From Microbacterium sp. MYb54 (lineage in GTDB: Bacteria; Actinomycetota; Actinomycetes; Actinomycetales; Microbacteriaceae), in assembly GCF_002979515.1 (NCBI RefSeq), contig NZ_PCPA01000019.1:1-63182 (forward strand): a stretch of 63,182 nt of DNA, in the 5' to 3' direction. The notes below the pieces were generated by a model. That model did not search any database. It was not told the origin of the DNA and was given only the letters and a program-made list of their open reading frames with translations. How positions within the stretch are numbered: position 1 is the first letter of the stretch; each line of letters begins with the position of its first letter. This document shows positions 7,797 through 14,748 of the stretch, in pieces. The position numbers and the translations under genes are program-made.

Positions 7797-8615
7797 CTAT
7801 CCGCCGGCTTGGAATTGGAACCAGGCGATCACCGTGGCGGCGATCGTGCAGGCTCCGACCAGGGCGGCACCGATGCGCCGCCCTGTCGTCCAGAACCGTC
7901 CTTCGGTCTCGCCTTCTGCCGTGGAGGCCACGCCGCCGCTGGCTGCGTGGGCGACGCTCACGCGGTTGTTCTTGCCGTGGATGACGATGCTGACTGCCTT
8001 GCTGGCGTCGACGGGATTCGGTAGTGCGGCGCCGGCGGGTGTGACGGCTCTGAGTTCTCCGAGCATCTGTGCCATGCGTGTGCGCACCTGGTCGAGGAGG
8101 CCCGTGATCGCGGAGGTACTCACCGCCCAGTAGATCGCGGTGATCTTCTGGTCGCGGCGGCCGCTGCTGTAGTCGATCAGGTTGGCGATGGCCGTCGCTC
8201 CCGGGAGCATGATCTGGACGGTCTTCGATTCGTCGTATGTGATGACCATCGCTTCGAGCTCGCCGACCCCCTGGCGGAATGTCGCGTTGTGTGAGATCTC
8301 CTCACGGATCTCTTCGGGGAGCTCGTGCACACCGATGGTCTGGTGCTTGATGAATCCTTGGGGCACTGCGGCGTCGACCTGGATGATGGCGGGCACGATC
8401 CTGTACCTCGGCAGCTGATCTTCCGGCACCCCGATGTAGCCCTGCAGTTCGCGTGCCGCCCAGTCCCGCAGCTCACTCGTTCCCGCGTAACCGCCGAGGA
8501 TGATGAGCTTCCTCAGCACGGTCGACACGGGGACGTCGTCGAGAAGATCCCGCTCGATCTCACTCAACAGAGATGGCGGCGAAGCGTCAGTCTTCGGCGT
8601 CTCCGGGCTGTCCAT
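7797..8615 (-). CDS. AbiTii-domain protein with C-terminal membrane anchor
   Basis: The N-terminal about 70 residues match the AbiTii pattern of abortive-infection-linked proteins (LLSEIERDLLDDVPVSTVLRKL, then ELRDWAARELQGY). A central beta-rich region follows, then a basic segment and a final hydrophobic helix (residues about 248-265), so the protein is probably membrane-anchored. The start ATG 8615 overlaps the stop of the upstream ribbon-helix-helix gene (TGATG). A regulator or antitoxin followed by a membrane effector suggests a two-gene anti-phage or plasmid-maintenance unit; this is inference. Confidence 0.75.
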   Translation of the reverse strand: MDSPETPKTDASPPSLLSEIERDLLDDVPVSTVLRKLIILGGYAGTSELRDWAARELQGYIGVPEDQLPRYRIVPAIIQVDAAVPQGFIKHQTIGVHELPEEIREEISHNATFRQGVGELEAMVITYDESKTVQIMLPGATAIANLIDYSSGRRDQKITAIYWAVSTSAITGLLDQVRTRMAQMLGELRAVTPAGAALPNPVDASKAVSIVIHGKNNRVSVAHAASGGVASTAEGETEGRFWTTGRRIGAALVGACTIAATVIAWFQFQAGG

Positions 8616-8869
8616 CAGGCGGGATCCTCCGGACTGGACTTGGTGGCGCGGTCATGCTTCTCGCGGTGCTCTTGAATGACGATCTGCACCCCACGCCGGA
8701 TGACCTCGGACTGGCTCCGGCCGCTTTCGGCCATGACCTTCTGCAACTCGTCGAACTCGGCTGGCGTCACGCGCCCTTTGACGACAGGGGACTCTCCCCG
8801 TGAAGCACCGACGCGCGGGCGCCCCCGTCGTAGTTCAGCTGGCCCCTGCGCACCGTGGTCATTGGTCAT
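8615..8869 (-). CDS. Ribbon-helix-helix protein, likely partner of the AbiTii gene
   Basis: The 84-aa protein has a basic N-terminus and a CopG/RHH core: VVKGRVTPAEFDELQKVMAESG, then SQSEVIRRGVQIVIQEH. Such proteins dimerise, bind operator DNA and often serve as antitoxins. The ATG lies a few bases after a possible -10 (TACAGT on the minus strand), so the message is short-leadered or leaderless. Its stop overlaps the AbiTii start by one base. Confidence 0.75.
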   Translation of the reverse strand: MTNDHGAQGPAELRRGRPRVGASRGESPVVKGRVTPAEFDELQKVMAESGRSQSEVIRRGVQIVIQEHREKHDRATKSSPEDPA

Positions 8870-8929
8870 GACCTCACTGTACCTAATCCGGCCCGATTAT
8901 TGGGTCTTGTTTTCCCCGACGCCTCAACG

Positions 8930-8955
8930 TACTCTGTAAACGTCAGGTTCACAAC
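8930..8955 (+). promoter_or_regulatory. Promoter with conserved leader, copy 4 of 4
   Basis: TACTCT is followed by GTAAACGTCAGGTTCACAAC, ending 17 nt before the start at 8973. It lies in the divergent region between the ribbon-helix-helix/AbiTii pair and the 8973-10270 operon. Confidence 0.6.
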
Positions 8956-8972
8956 AAAGATGGGATTTCATC

Positions 8973-9485
8973 ATGACAACCACCCCGCAGGCCGACAAGC
9001 TCATCGCCACCCGCGTCCGCCAGGGAGCGAACCCCACCGAATGCACCCAACTCCTCAACGACCTCGCCACCGCCCACACCGGCGACAACCTCGCCAGCGC
9101 ACTGGAACACCACAGCTTCGCCACCGCGGCGAGCGCAGAGCACGCCGCGCACGCCCTGGAGATCGAGCGGATCGACAACCACGTGACCGCGGTCGCCGCC
9201 CTCCTCCCCTTCCCCGTCGAAGTGGAAGCCGAGATGGGCGGCATGTTCACCCTCCAGATCCTCCTAGGCACCCGCACCCCTGACACCGCGCCCGACCGCG
9301 CCGGCATCAACCCCCACGTTCTCCGCGCCACCTGGTGGATCGAGACCGCCGACGGCGAGGCTTCCGAAGACTCCGGCATCCCCGCCACCGCGGACCCCGC
9401 CCTCGTCGCTTACTGGCTCACCCAGCGCGCGATCGCCCTGGGCTCCCCCGCCGCAGCACACTCCCGCGAGCCCCTCTCCGCGTAA
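8973..9485 (+). CDS. Hypothetical protein (170 aa)
   Basis: I do not recognise the family. The protein is soluble, with an Ala/His-rich helical first half and an acidic second half. It is the first gene of a three-gene operon behind the conserved leader, with ATG 18 nt after it. A GC-rich hairpin separates it from the next gene, which suggests it is expressed more strongly than the two behind it. Confidence 0.65.
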   Translation: MTTTPQADKLIATRVRQGANPTECTQLLNDLATAHTGDNLASALEHHSFATAASAEHAAHALEIERIDNHVTAVAALLPFPVEVEAEMGGMFTLQILLGTRTPDTAPDRAGINPHVLRATWWIETADGEASEDSGIPATADPALVAYWLTQRAIALGSPAAAHSREPLSA

Positions 9486-9488
9486 GCC

Positions 9489-9523
9489 TCCCCGGGGCCT
9501 GGCGGATCACCCCAGGCCCCCGG
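9489..9523 (+). terminator. GC-rich hairpin, possible attenuator
   Basis: CCCCGGGGCCTGG and CCCAGGCCCCCGGG pair with one bulge, between the stop at 9485 and the start at 9549. No U-tract follows, so partial termination or transcript processing is as likely as full termination. Confidence 0.5.
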
Positions 9524-9548
9524 GCACCAACCCGTGAAAGGACCAGCC

Positions 9549-10022
9549 ATGAGCATCCGCGCCTCCCGCGTCGTCTACATCGGCCGACGACTCCTCACCG
9601 GACAGAAGATTGCCTACTGGTACCGCGAGCTCGACGACACCAACACCCTCGGCGCCGCCAAAGGTGCGTTCCTGCCCTACCAAGCCGGCATCCCGATCGG
9701 CGCCATCCTCGAAATCCGACAACCCGGCGACGACCCCACCAAGATCCTCCTGAACGGCCCCAACGCCCCTCGCGTCGTCGACTCCTGGCCCCACCCCACC
9801 GACATCGAGACCTGGCGGCTCGACGACCGCGCCGACACGCAAGCCGCCCACACCGCCCAACGCGCCCAGAACGCCCTGCAGGACATCCCCGATACCTTCG
9901 AACAGGCCCTCGACACCCTCGCCGCCCATTTCGCCTGCCTCACCGCACCCCAGCGCGCAGCCATGCTCCCCTTCGTCCAAGCCCGCATCCTCAGCCACAC
10001 CACACGAGAAGAACCAGCGTGA
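9549..10022 (+). CDS. Hypothetical protein (157 aa)
   Basis: A beta-rich N-terminus (RVVYIGRRLLTGQKIAYWYREL) is followed by a helical half with a cysteine (HFACLTAPQ). The family is not recognised. ATG 9549 has GAAAGGA about 8 nt upstream. Its stop overlaps the next GTG (GTGA), so it is coupled to the following gene. Confidence 0.6.
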   Translation: MSIRASRVVYIGRRLLTGQKIAYWYRELDDTNTLGAAKGAFLPYQAGIPIGAILEIRQPGDDPTKILLNGPNAPRVVDSWPHPTDIETWRLDDRADTQAAHTAQRAQNALQDIPDTFEQALDTLAAHFACLTAPQRAAMLPFVQARILSHTTREEPA

Positions 10023-10270
10023 CCACACCCGCAGACCCTCGCATCGCCGAACTCCTCGACGCGATCGCCACCACCGCCCCCGGTCACACCACCACCTGGA
10101 CGCACAACGGCATCGAAGTCACCATCTACGGCCAACGCCGCTACGAACTCCACACCCCCACACCATGGGCCGTCATCACCATCGCCGGACGCATCCGCCC
10201 CATCCACACCTGGCAGCAACTCCTCGATAACGTCGACGCGCTCGCCGCATCTGTTGACGACAGTCTGTGA
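10019..10270 (+). CDS. Small hypothetical protein (83 aa)
   Basis: GTG 10019 overlaps the upstream stop by 4 nt. The protein looks like a compact beta-sheet fold (TTTWTHNGIEVTIYGQRRYELHTPTPW), with no recognised domain. It is the last gene of the operon that begins at 8973. The 90 nt after its stop hold no gene. Confidence 0.55.
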   Translation: MTTPADPRIAELLDAIATTAPGHTTTWTHNGIEVTIYGQRRYELHTPTPWAVITIAGRIRPIHTWQQLLDNVDALAASVDDSL

Positions 10271-10362
10271 GGGGTTTTGTAGCGGGCGGGTGCCATGGGG
10301 CGTGGAACTCGCGTTCGGCGCTTTAGGCGGGCACTGAGGGCGTTGCGCGGCAGGTGTGGGGG

Positions 10363-10650
10363 TTACTCGGTGCCCTCGAGGGGCGAGCCTTCGAAGAGGG
10401 CGGCGGGGATGACTGAGATGTCACCGTCTTCGAGGACGGCAGCCCATTGGTTCAGCTCGAGCTTGATGTCACGGCCGACCCCGGAGAACGTCAGTGTGTT
10501 CATCACAGGATTGAAGGCGTAGCTCACGCGCGGGCGGTACTTTCTCACCAGCTCTGCGACTGCCTCAACGCTCTCTGGCCCGGTGAACTGCGCCGATTCT
10601 CTGGGGCGCACAGCGAAACGTGGCTTATGGGGAATGGGGGAACGGTCCAT
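10363..10650 (-). CDS. Small protein, paralogue of 11011-11292
   Basis: The 95-aa protein shares the pattern QFTGxESxxAVAELVRKYRP followed by a beta-rich half (TLTFSGVGRDIKLELNQWAAVLEDGDISVI) with the gene at 11011-11292. A weaker echo (EITVEVGQWVV) is in 20772-21239. The half resembles small phage proteins of unknown function. ATG 10650 has GAGGAG 5 nt upstream. It is the last gene of the lsr2 operon. Confidence 0.6.
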   Translation of the reverse strand: MDRSPIPHKPRFAVRPRESAQFTGPESVEAVAELVRKYRPRVSYAFNPVMNTLTFSGVGRDIKLELNQWAAVLEDGDISVIPAALFEGSPLEGTE

Positions 10651-10672
10651 CAGGCTCCTCGAGCAGTCATGA

Positions 10673-10963
10673 TTACAGGCCGAGTTTGCGTGCACCGGAG
10701 CGTGCATTGTCTGCACGATCTTCTGATGAGTGGGGCATTTTCGACCAGACCACGCCGCTCGCTCGCGATCCGCTCGGTGTCAACCAGCCGAGAGAACGAG
10801 CAATGTGGCCGAGGTCCGAAAGGCTGTCCGCGACGATGACGCCGTCCTCGTCGAACACGGCGCCGGCGTCGTTCTGTTGCCAGCCGCTGTGCCCCGCGAT
10901 CGCCTGGGCGAGCACAGAATCTTGCACATTCAACGTGACCTGGGGCATCTCGATCGGTTGCAT
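10673..10963 (-). CDS. Small hypothetical protein (96 aa)
   Basis: The family is not recognised. It begins MQPIEMPQVTLNVQ, has an acidic middle (DAGAVFDEDGVIVAD) and a basic tail. ATG 10963 with GGGAAG upstream is preferred; a TTG at 10999 would add 12 residues. It lies between two paralogous small genes in the leftward lsr2 operon. Confidence 0.45.
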   Translation of the reverse strand: MQPIEMPQVTLNVQDSVLAQAIAGHSGWQQNDAGAVFDEDGVIVADSLSDLGHIARSLGWLTPSGSRASGVVWSKMPHSSEDRADNARSGARKLGL

Positions 10964-11010
10964 ATGAACAGCTTCCCGTACGGCCCCTGCGTTCACCAAG
11001 GTGCGAAAGT

Positions 11011-11292
11011 TCAGCGCTGCTCGCGGTCGTCGGACTCGTCAACGGGGCGAGTGACAGCTGCGTCGAATTCGGCTTGCGAGACCACAACCACATCCCCGCC
11101 GAACGCGACCACCCAGGAGCCCATCTCGATCGTGATTTCGGGACCTGAGTTGATAAAACGGAGGGTGCCGGCCTTGGGATCACCGAAGGTGGATGCTCCC
11201 GGTCGGTACCGTTTCACGAGCTCAGCCACGGCGTCGATGCTTTCCCGCCCAGTGAACTGTTGTGCTTCCGCGTTGATCTCGAAGAACGGCAT
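11011..11292 (-). CDS. Small protein, paralogue of 10363-10650
   Basis: The 93-aa protein begins MPFFEINAEAQQFTG. An ESIDAVAELVKRYRP helix precedes a strand-rich second half with ITIEMGSWVVAFGGDVVVV. The match with 10363-10650 spans about 70 residues, so one gene probably arose by duplication. It lies directly downstream of lsr2 with a 28-nt gap and is probably cotranscribed with it. Confidence 0.6.
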   Translation of the reverse strand: MPFFEINAEAQQFTGRESIDAVAELVKRYRPGASTFGDPKAGTLRFINSGPEITIEMGSWVVAFGGDVVVVSQAEFDAAVTRPVDESDDREQR

Positions 11293-11320
11293 CGATTACC
11301 TCCTGGGTTGTCGAGTCGGC

Positions 11321-11641
11321 TCAGCGGTTCTGGAATGCCGTTTCGACTTCGACCGGGATCCGGCCGCGGTCGGAGACGGTGAATCCGTTGGCTCTCGCCC
11401 AGGTACGGATCTCTTCGACGTTGCGGCGGCCGGTCTTTCGTCGCGCTGTCGGGGTACTTGTTCGCCGTGCTGCAGCGATGTATGGAGCCAACGCCTCGCG
11501 CAGCTGCGCCGCATGTTCCGGCTTGAGGTCGATCTCGTACCCTTTGCCGTCGACGGAGAAACTCGTGGTTTCACCCTCTCCCGATTCGAGGACGGTCCCG
11601 TCGATGTCGTCGACGAGCTGGTGAATGATCTGTCGTGCCAT
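11321..11641 (-). CDS. lsr2: Lsr2-family nucleoid-associated protein
   Basis: The 106-aa protein begins MARQIIHQLVDDIDG, followed by the GKGYEIDLKPEHAAQLREALAPY dimerisation part, a basic linker and the C-terminal DNA-binding domain with RTWARANGFTVSDRGRIP. This is the Lsr2 layout (H-NS-like AT-hook silencer of actinobacteria) at normal length. A plasmid copy may silence the plasmid's own AT-richer promoters to lower cost, as H-NS-like proteins do on other plasmids. ATG 11641 starts with the canonical MARQ. Confidence 0.93.
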   Translation of the reverse strand: MARQIIHQLVDDIDGTVLESGEGETTSFSVDGKGYEIDLKPEHAAQLREALAPYIAAARRTSTPTARRKTGRRNVEEIRTWARANGFTVSDRGRIPVEVETAFQNR

Positions 11642-11792
11642 GACGGTCACGATAGTCGCTGCAATGCGCCTCAACCCGCAAGATATTGCTGGCATGACGT
11701 TGCAGACAGCCACGGATCCCGATTCTCGTGACAGCGATACCGCTCATCACCGTCGACCTGAGCGCGAATTGCTCTCGGGAGAGAATGGCCAC

Positions 11793-12119
11793 ATGACGGA
11801 TCCACACCACGCAGATCTCTCGAAATGGATCGACGACAAGGGACGGATCCGCCAGTACCCACGCCGAGCTGCCGATCGCGCGACGCTGCTCAAGTTCATT
11901 GCAGACAAGGTCATCGCCACCGGCGAAGTACTCACCGAAGAGCAATTGAACAAGCGGCTCGCGCCTTTCACCGATGACGTCGCAGCGCTACGCCGCTACC
12001 TGGTCGTCGCCGAGCACCTCGACCGCACAAGAGACGGATCTGCGTACACCGAGGGATCGCCGCCCCCACGAGGATCGGTCGAACACCCGGCCCAAAATGT
12101 CGACTCCGCGTCACCGTGA
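11793..12119 (+). CDS. DUF2087 protein
   Basis: The 108-aa protein matches DUF2087 nearly end to end: WIDDKGRIRQYPRRAADRATLLKFIADK, then LTEEQLNKRLAPFTDDVAALRRYLVVAEHLDRTRDGSAY. The domain is small and helical, and is often fused to or found beside HTH regulators, so a DNA-binding role is likely. ATG 11793 is used with GGGAGAGAAT upstream. The gene is divergent from lsr2. Its last codons overlap the 42-nt element at 12096-12137. Confidence 0.8.
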   Translation: MTDPHHADLSKWIDDKGRIRQYPRRAADRATLLKFIADKVIATGEVLTEEQLNKRLAPFTDDVAALRRYLVVAEHLDRTRDGSAYTEGSPPPRGSVEHPAQNVDSASP

Positions 12120-12137
12120 CCACCCCTTATAGGTGTG
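12096..12137 (+). promoter_or_regulatory. 42-nt plasmid-wide element, copy 2 (rightward)
   Basis: It reads AATGTCGACTCC, a spacer, then CACCCCTTATAGGTGTGAG, with the invariant 16 nt between GTCGAC and CACCCC. Its first part lies inside the end of the DUF2087 gene. Rightward it faces the 3' end of the minus-strand HTH gene (12189-12674), so a transcript would be antisense to that gene before reaching 12792 and 13120. Confidence 0.65.
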
Positions 12138-12188
12138 AGACCAATACAACAGCAATGCAGCGGTCGACCTGCCGCGCACCACTGTCGA

Positions 12189-12674
12189 CTAGCCGCGAGC
12201 GCGCGCCTTCGTGACGGCGTCGTTGGCATCGGAGGTGTCGATCCGCAGCAGCTCGGAGATGACGGCGAGCTCGCTGTCCTTCCAGCGGTTGCGTCCGCGC
12301 ATCCGGTTTCCGAAGGTGACGCTGTTCAGTCCGAGCTTCTCGATGAGCGCGCGTTGGGTGTCGATTTCGGGCTTGCCCTCGCCCGCCATGATGCTCGCTC
12401 GGAGGCGCTGCGCGAACGTGTCGGCGTTCTCTCCGTCGACGAGCGCGCGGGGGCGGCGGCCACGCGCCGAGGGGGCACGGTTCGATCGGGCCTTCATGTA
12501 CTCGAGGATGGCGGTCTCGGAGTACAGCGGCGAGCGCTCTTCGTAGGCGATGGGGGTGGGGAAGGCGGTGTCGGTGGAGCGGAGCTTGTAGATGTAGCTG
12601 ACGCCGACGTCCATGAGGTCGGCGATCTGCGCACTGGTGAGTGCGGTGTCGTCGTGGGGGGTGCCGGCGCTCAT
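12189..12674 (-). CDS. AlpA-like HTH regulator
   Basis: The 161-aa protein has an N-terminal HTH of AlpA/excisionase type (LTSAQIADLMDVGVSYIYKLRSTDTAFPTPI). A basic stretch follows, then a second helical part (LIEKLGLNSVTFGNRMRGR) that could be another HTH. ATG 12674 has GAGGAG 4 nt upstream. It is divergent from a second HTH gene at 12792, with an 11-bp inverted repeat between them, and is probably a local transcription switch. Confidence 0.7.
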   Translation of the reverse strand: MSAGTPHDDTALTSAQIADLMDVGVSYIYKLRSTDTAFPTPIAYEERSPLYSETAILEYMKARSNRAPSARGRRPRALVDGENADTFAQRLRASIMAGEGKPEIDTQRALIEKLGLNSVTFGNRMRGRNRWKDSELAVISELLRIDTSDANDAVTKARARG

Positions 12675-12701
12675 CGGTCTCCTCGCGGGTTGGTCTTTAC
12701 G

Positions 12702-12780
12702 AATATAACCAGCGGGGGTGACGAGGGTGATGAGTTCCGACACGCCGAGCGACTACGCCGTGTCGGAACTGAGTTCCGTA
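12702..12780. promoter_or_regulatory. Divergent regulatory region with 11-bp inverted repeat
   Basis: AGTTCCGACAC (12733-12743) and GTGTCGGAACT (12760-12770) form a perfect inverted repeat with a 16-nt spacer, followed by a further GAGTTCCG (12771-12778). AATATAACC (12702-12710) matches the half-site used at 13082 and 24707. It is the likely operator between the two divergent HTH genes. Confidence 0.7.
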
Positions 12781-12791
12781 ACCTCGTTCCT

Positions 12792-13019
12792 ATGGTTGCC
12801 AAGAATCCTGATGAGATCCGTGAGGAACTGCGTCACATCGCTGAGGAATTCGCGCGGTTGGAGGAGTTGCGGGAGCACCGCGACAAGGTGATCGCACAGG
12901 CGCGTGAGGCCAACCTGACACAGCGTGAAGTGGCGTTGCTGTTGCAGATGACCGAGCGCGGGGTGTCGAAGGCTCTGACGAGCTATCGGCTGCGTACCGG
13001 CACGGCGTTGGCTTCATAG
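12792..13019 (+). CDS. Small HTH protein (75 aa)
   Basis: A charged helix (DEIREELRHIAEEFARLEELREHRDKVIAQA) leads into an HTH (LTQREVALLLQMTERGVSKAL). This is like the small regulators found near actinobacterial plasmid and phage replication genes. The ATG is at 12792. It is followed after 100 nt by the 13120 operon and may control it through the AATATAACT and dyad motifs between them. Confidence 0.7.
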   Translation: MVAKNPDEIREELRHIAEEFARLEELREHRDKVIAQAREANLTQREVALLLQMTERGVSKALTSYRLRTGTALAS

Positions 13020-13053
13020 CTCGGCGCCGGATGATCTTCTCTTCTGTGAAATT

Positions 13054-13090
13054 TGCTTGCATTTTTCATGCAACCTTCCCTAATATAACT
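13054..13090 (+). promoter_or_regulatory. 19-bp dyad copy E plus AATATAACT site
   Basis: TGCTTG-CATTTTT-CATGCA (13054-13072) is copy E of the dispersed dyad, with one arm mismatch. It is followed by TTCCCTAATATAACT (13076-13090), identical over 15 nt to 24701-24715 before the leftward phage-like operon. The gene at 13120 starts 29 nt later. Confidence 0.65.
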
Positions 13091-13119
13091 TTTGTGACGA
13101 GCTGGAAGGAGACCACGGA

Positions 13120-14748
13120 ATGATCGACATGAACATCGACTATCGCCCGAAGCCGTGGACCCCAAAGGCAATCCCGACGATCTGGGTCGACCAGACGTCC
13201 GGCCAAGGCGTCACGCAGGATGGCGGGCCTGTCAGGCCGGTGATCGGTGATCGTCGGAAGAGTCCGAATCTCACCGATCTCCTCGACACCGCGGCCGGAT
13301 ATGGCGCCAACCGCATCATGCTGACGGGCAAGCGGCCGGAGCCTGCTCCTGGCATCCGTCACTGGCTGTATGTGCAGACGCCCCGATGGAAGCCCGGATC
13401 GCACTGGATCAACAACGGCCCTCCGACCGGACGCTTCGAGCACGAGACCACTGGCTTCAAGATCGAAGTTCGTACTGCTGAGGAGTGGTTCGGAGACAGC
13501 TCCCTGACGCCCTCTCAGGCGCGACAGGCGTGGGATGCCACCGCGGCGATCCTTCGAGCCGCAGATGAGCGCGCACGGCTGTTCAACAGCCCTGCAGCCA
13601 CGGGAGCAAACCTGTGGGCGCTCTCGCTCCCCCGCAATATCAACCCGGTGCCCGTCGATCCCGATATCGCCGACGAGATCCACGCCACCAGTGGACAGCA
13701 CCACTATGACCACCTGGTCGCCGGCACCGACTTCACCGACTACGAGGACTGCGTCCCACTGATCGACCCGACGCAGACGAAGAAGCTCACTGAGTTCACC
13801 TACGTCGACGGCCGTTTCATGTACGCCGGCGTCGGCCGCGAGCTCGGGATCGGTCCCGCCCGCCGGCTAAATCGTGAGGCGGCCTACGAGCTGCTCGAGC
13901 AAGACCCCTACGCTCGCGCCCGCTTCCACGTGCGCTTCACCGTCCCGAAGGACTGGAACCACGTCGGACTGCTCGGCGTGAAGCACCAGGACCTCGACAA
14001 GGGCTGGGTGTACCCGAACCGCCCCGGCGCGACGGCAGACACCTGGGCGGATGGGTCAGAGATCCACGTCGCTCTCGCTCACGGGTGGCAGATCATCCCC
14101 CACGAGGCCGTGCTCTTCACCAAGGCACGTCCGCTGGACACGTTCACGGAGCGGATGACCCGCGCTCGTGAGCGTGTGCAGCAGCATCCGGACCTGCACC
14201 CGGCGCTACGCAAGGCGATCATGTCGGCGCTGCGCGCGATCGTCCTCCACTCGATTGGTGCGTTCGCCTCCGGCGGCCGCGATGAGACGCGCGTCGCGAC
14301 AAGCGCCTTCGAAGTGCCGGCGGAGTACCAACGCGGCATGGTTCGCCAGGGGAAGCTGTTCGTCTACCGAGTACCCAGCTCCCGCAACTCCCGCACGGAG
14401 AGCTTCTACCACCCGGAGCTCGCCGCTCAGGTCTGGGGGCGGGCTCGCGCTCGTGTTCTCTACGGCCCGAGCGCGCTCGGCAACGGCACCTCCGGGGCTC
14501 TCAACGTTCCTCCGTCGACGCTGATCGGCATCCAGGGCGACGCGTTGTTCACGACGTCGCTGCCGTCCTGGTCGCTGCCGGTTGCGAACGGCGGCGGCGA
14601 TGACGGAAAGACCGGGCGTCTGCGCCTGCAGGGCTACCTCAACGGCTCATACACGACCCCCGAGACCCGTCGTCAGCGTGCCGCCCTGCAGAGTCGCGCG
14701 GAACGCGCCGGCACCGCTGCAGCGATCACCTCTGAGGGAGTTGCGTGA
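13120..14748 (+). CDS. Large unrecognised protein (542 aa), first gene of the 13-16 kb operon
   Basis: I cannot assign a family. The protein is soluble, of mixed alpha/beta composition, and rich in aromatic residues and prolines. Notable segments are HWLYVQTPRWKPG (near 80), DYEDCVPLIDPTQTKKLTEFTYVDGRFMYAG (about 205-240), and a basic ERMTRARERVQ helix (about 350). The DGRFMY segment vaguely recalls polymerase palm motifs but no full set is visible. ATG 13120 has GGAAGGAGA upstream. The stop overlaps the next start, so the HTH protein behind it is a likely partner. A replication or DNA-metabolism role is a guess from context. Confidence 0.6.
   Translation: MIDMNIDYRPKPWTPKAIPTIWVDQTSGQGVTQDGGPVRPVIGDRRKSPNLTDLLDTAAGYGANRIMLTGKRPEPAPGIRHWLYVQTPRWKPGSHWINNGPPTGRFEHETTGFKIEVRTAEEWFGDSSLTPSQARQAWDATAAILRAADERARLFNSPAATGANLWALSLPRNINPVPVDPDIADEIHATSGQHHYDHLVAGTDFTDYEDCVPLIDPTQTKKLTEFTYVDGRFMYAGVGRELGIGPARRLNREAAYELLEQDPYARARFHVRFTVPKDWNHVGLLGVKHQDLDKGWVYPNRPGATADTWADGSEIHVALAHGWQIIPHEAVLFTKARPLDTFTERMTRARERVQQHPDLHPALRKAIMSALRAIVLHSIGAFASGGRDETRVATSAFEVPAEYQRGMVRQGKLFVYRVPSSRNSRTESFYHPELAAQVWGRARARVLYGPSALGNGTSGALNVPPSTLIGIQGDALFTTSLPSWSLPVANGGGDDGKTGRLRLQGYLNGSYTTPETRRQRAALQSRAERAGTAAAITSEGVA

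Noticed and set aside
7102..8133. A 343-codon frame spanning the membrane protein and the AbiTii gene
   Set aside because: It is Arg/Gly/Ala-rich, crosses two convergent real genes and has no domain.
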